Source of the DNA: Bacillota bacterium
GTDB taxonomy: Bacteria > Bacillota > Bacilli > Alicyclobacillales > SLC66
Reading direction: 5' to 3'
Length of the DNA: 11,389 bases
Assembly (NCBI GenBank): GCA_021820825.1
Contig: JAKADD010000042.1
Location: forward strand, 1-11,389
Shown: piece by piece, positions 1 to 4,522 of the stretch
Position numbering within the stretch: position 1 is the first letter of the stretch
How the letters are laid out: each line of letters begins with the position of its first letter
Notes under the pieces: model-generated
Told to the model about the DNA's origin: nothing
Databases searched by the model: none
The model's input: the letters and a program-made list of their open reading frames with translations, nothing else
Translations under genes and position numbers: made by a program

Positions 1-1
1 A

Positions 2-256
2 GAAATTGCCGAGGCTCTGGAGAAAGTGCGCAGCGTATGGAATCAACCGGGTGAAGTGGTTCCCTGGTCTGACATGACGGCGTTCGGACTTGTCGGCGCG
101 CCGAAGGCGGCAAGACGGCGGGAGCGCCTTGGCGCGCTGCTCCGCATCGGTTACGCGAACGCCAAATCTTTTCATAAGCGTTTAAATGCCATGAGTGTGT
201 CAAGACTGGAGTTTGAAGCGGCTCTTTCCGCTCTCGAAGCGGGGGAGGAGCAATGA
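2..256 (+). CDS. rnmV: Ribonuclease M5, C-terminal part (5' end outside window)
   Basis: RNase M5 removes the extensions of precursor 5S rRNA to give mature 5S rRNA in Firmicutes. Only the last 84 residues are visible; the frame is open to the left edge and the N-terminal Toprim catalytic domain lies outside. The visible part is the C-terminal domain typical of the family, with the recognisable stretch GLVGAPKAARRRERLGALL followed by RIGYANAKSFHKRLN, rich in basic residues as expected for an rRNA-binding region. The stop TGA overlaps the ATG of ksgA in ATGA, which implies translational coupling, and rnmV-ksgA adjacency is standard in Bacillales. Identification rests on these motifs and on synteny. 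Confidence 0.9.
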   Translation, partial: EIAEALEKVRSVWNQPGEVVPWSDMTAFGLVGAPKAARRRERLGALLRIGYANAKSFHKRLNAMSVSRLEFEAALSALEAGEEQ

Positions 257-1134
257 GCGAGCGCCTGTATCAGCCGTCTGTTGTGCGCGCCGTGCTGCGG
301 CGACACGGATTTACAATAAAGAAAGGTTTGGGACAAAATTTTTTGATTGACGCGCACATCCTGGATGATATTGTGGAAGCGGCGTTGGTCGCCGGAACGG
401 GTTCCGGCCCCCGTATAGCCGTCGAAGTGGGCCCCGGCATCGGAACGCTCACGCAGGCGCTGCTTGAAGGCGGGTTTGACCGGGTGATCGCGGTTGAAAA
501 AGACCGTGCGCTGATACCAGTTCTCAAAGATACGCTCCAGTCCTATGGCGGGCTGGAGATCGTTCTGGCAGATGCGCTCAAACTGGACTTTCAGAGTCTG
601 TTGCAGCATGTGCCCGAGCAGGCAACTCTGTGTTTTGTGTCCAACCTTCCGTATTATATTACGACGCCCTTGATTATGCGTATTCTGGAGTCTTCGTTGC
701 CGTTCTCTGCGCTGGTGGTGATGGTGCAAAAGGAAGTCGCAGAGCGTATTGCGGCGACGCCCGGGGGAAAAGACTATGGCGCTTTGACTGTAGCTGTGCA
801 ATACTACTCGCAACCGGAAATCATTTCGTCAGTATCGCCAACATGCTTCCTTCCCCCGCCCACAGTCGAATCTGCCGTGATTCGTTTGCGTATCAAGGGC
901 GACTGGCTGAACGTTGATCGAAAACTGTTTTTTCGAATCGTTCGCGCTGCGTTTGGAAAGCGACGCAAAACGCTGACTAACGCTCTGGCGAGTGAATTCC
1001 CGCTTGCCAAGTCCGAGTTGTCGGACTGGATGGCGGTTGCAGACATAGACGGGCGACGCCGCGGGGAAACGCTGGGCATCCGGGAATTTGCAACTCTGGC
1101 AGAGACGTGTCCTGAGAGCATTGTCCATACTTGA
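253..1134 (+). CDS. ksgA: 16S rRNA (adenine1518/1519-N6)-dimethyltransferase KsgA/RsmA
   Basis: This enzyme uses S-adenosylmethionine to dimethylate two adjacent adenines in the 3'-terminal hairpin of 16S rRNA, a late step in 30S subunit assembly. The 293-residue length is normal for the family. Visible motifs in order are KGLGQNF near residues 24-30, the SAM-binding loop VEVGPGIGTLT at 57-67, the acidic EKD at 82-84, ADALKLD at 106-112 and the catalytic NLPY at 131-134. The C-terminal region contains AAFGKRRKTL, a usual KsgA feature. The ATG is fixed by the 4-bp overlap with rnmV and by GGGGGAGGAG just upstream. The two genes form an rRNA-maturation operon, probably continued by the next gene. 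Confidence 0.97.
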   Translation: MSERLYQPSVVRAVLRRHGFTIKKGLGQNFLIDAHILDDIVEAALVAGTGSGPRIAVEVGPGIGTLTQALLEGGFDRVIAVEKDRALIPVLKDTLQSYGGLEIVLADALKLDFQSLLQHVPEQATLCFVSNLPYYITTPLIMRILESSLPFSALVVMVQKEVAERIAATPGGKDYGALTVAVQYYSQPEIISSVSPTCFLPPPTVESAVIRLRIKGDWLNVDRKLFFRIVRAAFGKRRKTLTNALASEFPLAKSELSDWMAVADIDGRRRGETLGIREFATLAETCPESIVHT

Positions 1135-1151
1135 TTGGACGGTGATTGATC

Positions 1152-1631
1152 ATGAAATTTATAAGTCCCAGCAAAGGCCCCATGACGATTGACGAGGTGG
1201 CGGCAGACATCAGGCAGTATCGCGAGGAAGGAATGGAGGAACGATACCGCTTGATTGTCGGGTCTGATTCGCAACCTCACGCCGCGCGCCAGACAACGCT
1301 CTTTGTGACGGCTATCGTTATTCATAGGGTGGGGAAGGGTGCGCGTTTTTATTTCTTAAAACGTCCCTATAAGAAGCCTATACAGTTCAGACAGAGGATT
1401 TTCATGGAGACGTCCATGGCGCTTGAAGTTGTTCAGGAACTGGAAACGGCGTTGGGGGCTTCTGGGCAGCAACTGCCGGTCGAGGTGCATCTCGATATCG
1501 GGGAGGATGGTGAAACGAAAGCGCTGATCAAGGATCTGGTTGGATGGGTTACCCAGAGCGGATATCAGACAAAGATCAAACCCGACTCATTCGGCGCATC
1601 CAAAGTGGCCGATCGGTTCACAAAATCGTAG
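1152..1631 (+). CDS. RNase H-like protein of the YkuK/DUF458 family
   Basis: This 159-residue protein resembles B. subtilis YkuK, a family predicted to have a ribonuclease H-like fold; its substrate and role are not established to my knowledge. Visible family features are VGSDSQ near residues 37-42, holding a likely metal-binding Asp, then HLDIGEDGETKALI near 113-126 and a C-terminal stretch with IKPDSFGASKVADRFT. The ATG at 1152 is preferred over an in-frame TTG at 1146 because GGTGA at 1141-1145 sits 6 bp before it. The gene starts 17 bp after ksgA, so it is probably cotranscribed with rnmV-ksgA. In B. subtilis no such gene lies between ksgA and yabG. RNA processing beside two rRNA-maturation genes is plausible but inferred. 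Confidence 0.8.
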   Translation: MKFISPSKGPMTIDEVAADIRQYREEGMEERYRLIVGSDSQPHAARQTTLFVTAIVIHRVGKGARFYFLKRPYKKPIQFRQRIFMETSMALEVVQELETALGASGQQLPVEVHLDIGEDGETKALIKDLVGWVTQSGYQTKIKPDSFGASKVADRFTKS

Positions 1632-1647
1632 GATTTGCCGGACTTTT

Positions 1648-1676
1648 CACCCGGATCCGAATTCGCACATACAATA
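1648..1676 (+). promoter_or_regulatory. Candidate sigma-K promoter for yabG
   Basis: CACC at 1648-1651 followed after 16 bp by CATACAATA at 1668-1676 matches the sigma-K pattern (AC-containing -35, 16-17 bp, CATAnnnTA). The predicted transcript starts about 35 bp before the yabG ATG. B. subtilis yabG is known to be transcribed by sigma-K in the mother cell, which supports the reading. A sigma-E promoter has a similar -10, but the -35 here fits sigma-K better. Confidence 0.65.
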
Positions 1677-1716
1677 CCATGCTGGAAATCAACAGGATGG
1701 GTTGGAGGCGGTTCGG

Positions 1717-2580
1717 ATGTGGAAAGTCGGTGATCTTGTCGTGCGCAAATCGTATGCCCGGGACATCTGCTTTGTCGTCGTTGGGCTCGACATGGCACAG
1801 GGGATAGCCATTTTGAAGGGACTGGATTTGCGCCTGCTCGCAGACGCCCCGTTTGAAGATCTCGCCATTGTAACAGAATCCGACTGGAAATCATATCAGA
1901 TATCCCAGGCCAAACTCGAACATGAAACGCTGCGGCTGGTGCAATTGCGACGACAGGGAGAACGGGATAAACTCGGTTATCGGTCGGAAAAACGAAAGCA
2001 GCCGCATGATTTTTTTGAGCTTCCCGGCCGCGTCCTGCACCTGGACGGAGACGGCACATATCTGGAAAAGTGCCTGTCAATGTACAGACGATTGGGGATT
2101 CGCGCAGCCGGGAAAAACATCCCCGAGGTCAGCATGCCTGGCGCCATGGAACAGTTGCTAGAGGAACATCACCCGGACATCCTGATTATCACGGGACACG
2201 ACGGCGTTCTCCACGATGTCAAATCGGCGAATCTGGCCAGCATCGACAACTATCGCAACTCGGATAATTTTGTGCGGGCAGTCCAAAATGCGCGGAAAGT
2301 GGAACGCAGTCTTGATGAACTGATCATCTTCGCGGGAGCCTGTCAATCTCACTATGAGGCGCTGCTTGAGTCAGGAGCGAATTTTGCGAGTTCTCCTGAA
2401 CGTGTGCTTATTCATGCTCTCGACCCAGTGTTTCTTGCGGAACAGATCGCGTATACACCGATCAATGAGACGGTCGATATATTTCGGATTGTGACATCCA
2501 CAATCACGGGTACCGAAGGACTTGGCGGGGTGGAGACGCGCGGAAAATTTCGGATTGGGTTACCCCGTTCACGGTATTGA
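1717..2580 (+). CDS. yabG: Sporulation-specific cysteine protease YabG
   Basis: YabG is made in the mother cell late in sporulation and cleaves spore-coat proteins, allowing coat proteins to be processed and cross-linked. The product has 287 residues, close to about 290 in B. subtilis. The N-terminal part begins MWKVGDLVVRKSY, and the conserved core includes HLDGDGTYLEKC near 108-119, ITGHDG at 158-163 and AGACQSHYEALL near 206-217. His161 and Cys209 are good candidates for the catalytic pair. The ATG at 1717 is chosen because GGAGG at 1704-1708 lies 8 bp upstream and the protein then begins as in homologues; the frame stays open back to 1540, but that extension overlaps the previous gene. 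It appears monocistronic, with its own candidate sigma-K promoter. Confidence 0.93.
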   Translation: MWKVGDLVVRKSYARDICFVVVGLDMAQGIAILKGLDLRLLADAPFEDLAIVTESDWKSYQISQAKLEHETLRLVQLRRQGERDKLGYRSEKRKQPHDFFELPGRVLHLDGDGTYLEKCLSMYRRLGIRAAGKNIPEVSMPGAMEQLLEEHHPDILIITGHDGVLHDVKSANLASIDNYRNSDNFVRAVQNARKVERSLDELIIFAGACQSHYEALLESGANFASSPERVLIHALDPVFLAEQIAYTPINETVDIFRIVTSTITGTEGLGGVETRGKFRIGLPRSRY

Positions 2581-2636
2581 TTTAGGAAAATGGCCTGACA
2601 TTTCTCTGATTTCGTTAAGTTGGCTGTGATCGGTGA

Positions 2637-2666
2637 TTGACAAAGAAAAACTTAGACTGCTATAAT
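2637..2666 (+). promoter_or_regulatory. Upstream sigma-A promoter of veg
   Basis: A consensus TTGACA at 2637-2642 is separated by 18 bp from a consensus TATAAT at 2661-2666. The match to the vegetative sigma-A promoter is perfect in both hexamers, and the spacer is 1 bp longer than the optimum. It is the upper of two tandem promoters before veg. Confidence 0.85.
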
Positions 2667-2677
2667 ATTTCCCCTGT

Positions 2678-2707
2678 TTGACACGGTTGGGGATGTTGTG
2701 CTATACT
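2678..2707 (+). promoter_or_regulatory. Downstream sigma-A promoter of veg with extended -10
   Basis: TTGACA at 2678-2683, an 18-bp spacer and TATACT at 2702-2707 form a second sigma-A promoter. The -10 is extended by TG at 2699-2700. Transcription would start near 2714, leaving a leader of only about 20 bases that contains the ribosome binding site. Confidence 0.85.
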
Positions 2708-2732
2708 GAAACCGTGAAAAGAGGTGGAGTGT

Positions 2733-3011
2733 GTGGCTGCAAAGAACGCTTTGAGTGATATCAAGCGGAACTTGGAAGGACTTGTAGGAGAGAAGATTTT
2801 GCTTCGCGCGAACGGTGGTCGACGCAAAACAGTCGAACGTACCGGCATCCTAGAAGAAACATACCCATCTGTATTTGTGGTCAAGCTCGATCAGTCGGAA
2901 AATTCATTTAAGCGGGTATCCTATAGCTACGCAGACATTTTGACGGAAACTGTAGAGCTAATGGTGTGTCGCGATGAGCTTCAAGTCAAGGTTGAAGAAT
3001 TCGAAGAATAA
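2733..3011 (+). CDS. veg: Veg protein (DUF1021)
   Basis: Veg is a small, highly expressed protein of Bacillales. In B. subtilis it has been linked to stimulation of biofilm matrix genes and to spore outgrowth; its biochemical action is unclear. The 92-residue product carries the family core: [16 protein letters not shown], then [19 protein letters not shown], and [15 protein letters not shown]. The GTG at 2733 is chosen because GAGGTG at 2721-2726 is 6 bp upstream and the protein then begins [11 protein letters not shown], like homologues (MAKTLSDIK). A GTG at 2724 would lie inside the ribosome binding site. Two tandem sigma-A promoters and a strong terminator make it a heavily transcribed single-gene unit. 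Confidence 0.95.
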   Translation: MAAKNALSDIKRNLEGLVGEKILLRANGGRRKTVERTGILEETYPSVFVVKLDQSENSFKRVSYSYADILTETVELMVCRDELQVKVEEFEE

Positions 3012-3037
3012 TTTATAACACTTTACACGTTTGAAGG

Positions 3038-3071
3038 GCCGTTGCGGAGAAGTTTCCGCAACGGCTTTTTT
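3038..3071 (+). terminator. Rho-independent terminator of veg
   Basis: GCCGTTGCGGA at 3038-3048 pairs perfectly with TCCGCAACGGC at 3055-3065 around a 6-base loop and is followed at once by six T residues at 3066-3071. This is a textbook intrinsic terminator 26 bp after the veg stop. Confidence 0.93.
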
Positions 3072-3089
3072 GCTTCCGAAGTTCCTCGA

Positions 3090-3119
3090 TGGATACCTCC
3101 GCCGCTGGCGGGGAAGCTA
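3090..3119 (+). promoter_or_regulatory. Weak candidate sigma-G promoter for sspF
   Basis: TGGATA at 3090-3095 resembles the sigma-G -35 (TGAATA), and 17 bp later GAAGCTA at 3113-3119 matches the -10 (CATACTA) at only four of seven positions. Placement fits, about 35 bp before the sspF ATG, and SspF-type genes are expected to use sigma-G in the forespore. The sequence match alone is poor. Confidence 0.3.
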
Positions 3120-3153
3120 ATTGTGGACGCACTTCTCAAAGGGGGGCAACTAC

Positions 3154-3336
3154 ATGGGGCGTAGGCGTGGAGTCATGTCTGAGCAGTTTAAATACGAACT
3201 GGCAAAGGACCTGGGCTTCTATCCAACTTTGCAACGCGAGGGATGGGGCGGCATTACCACTCGCGACGCGGGTAATATGGTCAAAAGGGCCATTGAAATT
3301 GCCGAATTGTCACTGGCAGCGCGCGAAGACCGGTAG
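3154..3336 (+). CDS. sspF: Small acid-soluble spore protein, SspF-type
   Basis: This 60-residue protein belongs to the alpha/beta-type small acid-soluble spore protein family, which coats and protects DNA in the dormant forespore and is degraded at germination. It begins [19 protein letters not shown], like B. subtilis Ssp[10 protein letters not shown] at 14-22 corresponds to the region of the germination protease site in the family, and [12 protein letters not shown] at 40-51 is the second conserved DNA-binding helix. The ATG at 3154 is preceded by a run of six G residues at 3141-3146, 7 bp away. An in-frame ATG/GTG start further upstream would only add residues absent from homologues. Its position after veg is as in B. 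subtilis. It has few acidic residues at the N-terminus and a basic overall character. Confidence 0.93.
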   Translation: MGRRRGVMSEQFKYELAKDLGFYPTLQREGWGGITTRDAGNMVKRAIEIAELSLAAREDR

Positions 3337-3355
3337 TGAACCCGGAATTGCGACC

Positions 3356-3390
3356 GAGACGGCTGGTTGTTACAGCCGTCTCTTGACGCT
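3356..3390 (+). terminator. Hairpin after sspF, probable terminator
   Basis: GAGACGGCTG at 3356-3365 pairs perfectly with CAGCCGTCTC at 3373-3382 around a 7-base loop, 19 bp after the sspF stop. The tail after the stem is only moderately T-rich (TTGACGCTTTCC), so termination may be incomplete and some read-through into cphB is possible. Confidence 0.6.
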
Positions 3391-3589
3391 TTCCTTCAGG
3401 CTGCAGTTTTCCGTGGGCAGTGACGCGGGTTTCTTCGCGATTCCGTATAGGCTCCGGCGAACAGGAGAGTCTATGGATACGCATCCGCAAGGACCAATCA
3501 TGCGCCAGCCAGGAGCAATCCGGATGGTCAGGGCGGATGTGGGTGACAGTGTAGACGAAGCGGCAGGTTTGTACGAGCGGAGGCAGACG
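3383..3589 (+). other. Leader region of cphB with SD-bearing hairpin
   Basis: This 207-bp stretch has no convincing sigma-A or sporulation promoter that I can see. It contains an imperfect hairpin: TCC 3442-3444, ATAG 3447-3450 and CTCC 3452-3455 can pair with GGA 3475-3477, CTAT 3471-3474 and GGAG 3464-3467 around an 8-base loop. The 3' arm includes an AGGAG ribosome binding site and an ATG at 3473 that is in frame with cphB. It could be a longer start for cphB under structural control, or a chance arrangement. No known riboswitch class was recognised. Confidence 0.3.
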
Positions 3590-4426
3590 ATGAACCGTCA
3601 AAGAGGCGCCCTGGTCATTATCGGCGGGGCTGAAGACAAGCGCGGCGATATGACTGTTTTGCGTGAATTCGTCCGGCTCGCCGGCGGCGGGCATGCGCGG
3701 ATTGTCGTTATGACTGTGGCTACAGAACTTCCGGTTGAGGTGGGCGCCAATTATATTGATGTATTTGAAAAAATCGGAGTTGAGGATGTCCGGACGTTCG
3801 ACGTTTCTTCTCGGGAGGCGGCTGATCGGCTCAGTGCGCGCAAGGCGATCGAGCATGCCACGGGTGTTTTTTTCACAGGCGGGGAGCAGATTCGCATCAC
3901 CAAACTGCTTGGTGGCACACTGGTGGACGCCGCGCTGCATTCCGGGAATGAACAGGGGCTGATTTTGGCAGGAACGAGCGCGGGCGCATCCATGATGAGC
4001 AGCACAATGATCGTAGAGGGAGCGGCGGAGACCAATCCGCGTATCGGTATCGTCAATATGGCGCCAGGCATGGAGTTTATTGATGGGGTGGTCATCGACC
4101 AGCATTTCGCGCAGAGGGGTCGTTTGGGAAGGCTGCTTTCTGCAGTGGCGCAGTATCCCCACCACCTGGGGCTTGGAATTGATGAAGATACGGCCGTGGT
4201 GGTTCGCGGCACGGAGTTTGAAGTCATTGGGCGCGGCGCAGTGTCTGTGGTGGATGCGGGGGCGCTGCTGTTCTCGAATCTGGGCAATCTTCGCCACAAT
4301 GATGCGCTTGCTCTGTGCGGCGTCAAGCTGCATGTTCTGCCCGCCGGGTATCGGTTCTTGCTGCGTGAACGAAAACCGGATCTGGATCCGCATGACCGCA
4401 CTCTACCGATCACAGGCGAACCATGA
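3590..4426 (+). CDS. cphB: Cyanophycinase (peptidase family S51)
   Basis: Cyanophycinase is an intracellular exo-acting serine peptidase that cuts cyanophycin (poly-Asp with Arg side chains) into beta-Asp-Arg dipeptides. The 278-residue product matches the usual length. Motifs are VIIGGAEDK at 9-17, FFTGGEQ at 94-100, the nucleophile elbow GTSAGA at 128-133 with Ser130, and DQHF at 170-173 followed by Arg176, Arg178 and Arg181. His172, Glu199 and the arginines match, from memory, the active-site and substrate-binding set of Synechocystis CphB with an offset of about two. The ATG at 3590 has GGAGG 6 bp upstream and gives a family-like N-terminus; an in-frame ATG at 3473 with its own ribosome binding site would add 39 residues. 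It lies 96 bp before cphA. An isoaspartyl dipeptidase to finish degradation is not encoded here. Confidence 0.93.
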   Translation: MNRQRGALVIIGGAEDKRGDMTVLREFVRLAGGGHARIVVMTVATELPVEVGANYIDVFEKIGVEDVRTFDVSSREAADRLSARKAIEHATGVFFTGGEQIRITKLLGGTLVDAALHSGNEQGLILAGTSAGASMMSSTMIVEGAAETNPRIGIVNMAPGMEFIDGVVIDQHFAQRGRLGRLLSAVAQYPHHLGLGIDEDTAVVVRGTEFEVIGRGAVSVVDAGALLFSNLGNLRHNDALALCGVKLHVLPAGYRFLLRERKPDLDPHDRTLPITGEP

Positions 4427-4436
4427 AAATCCGGGC

Positions 4437-4485
4437 TGATCAGTGATCCATGATCCAATCATGCGACAGGTAAGGCAGATTGGAT
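4437..4485 (+). repeat. Tandem heptamers and inverted repeat between cphB and cphA
   Basis: Three adjacent 7-bp units lie at 4437-4457: TGATCAG, TGATCCA and TGATCCA. Overlapping the last unit, ATCCAATC at 4453-4460 forms a perfect 8-bp inverted repeat with GATTGGAT at 4478-4485, with 17 bp between the arms. A TATAAG hexamer follows at 4487-4492, with only a poor -35 (GCGACA at 4463-4468, partly inside the spacer). The arrangement suggests an operator or an RNA hairpin controlling cphA separately from cphB. The function is inferred only from position. Confidence 0.4.
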
Positions 4486-4522
4486 TTATAAGCGTAGAAA
4501 GTCTCACGAGGAGTGGAACCGT

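Noticed and set aside
172..813. 213-codon reverse-strand open frame opposite ksgA
   Set aside because: It is fully covered by ksgA with all methyltransferase motifs on the plus strand; the reverse product shows no family features.
1540..1716. Upstream extension of the yabG frame
   Set aside because: It overlaps the YkuK-like gene and lies mostly upstream of the candidate sigma-K promoter. The ATG at 1717 has a good ribosome binding site and gives the normal length.
3089..3589. Open frame that would extend cphB upstream to 3089
   Set aside because: It crosses sspF in another frame and the veg-sspF gap, and gives a low-complexity extension absent from the cyanophycinase family. Starts at 3590, or possibly 3473, have ribosome binding sites.
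3383..3589. Riboswitch before cphB
   Set aside because: A local hairpin is present, but no conserved core of a riboswitch class I know could be recognised.
3281..4393. 370-codon reverse-strand open frame opposite cphB
   Set aside because: It is antisense to a clear S51 peptidase, has no recognisable motif and reads like a shadow of a GC-rich gene.
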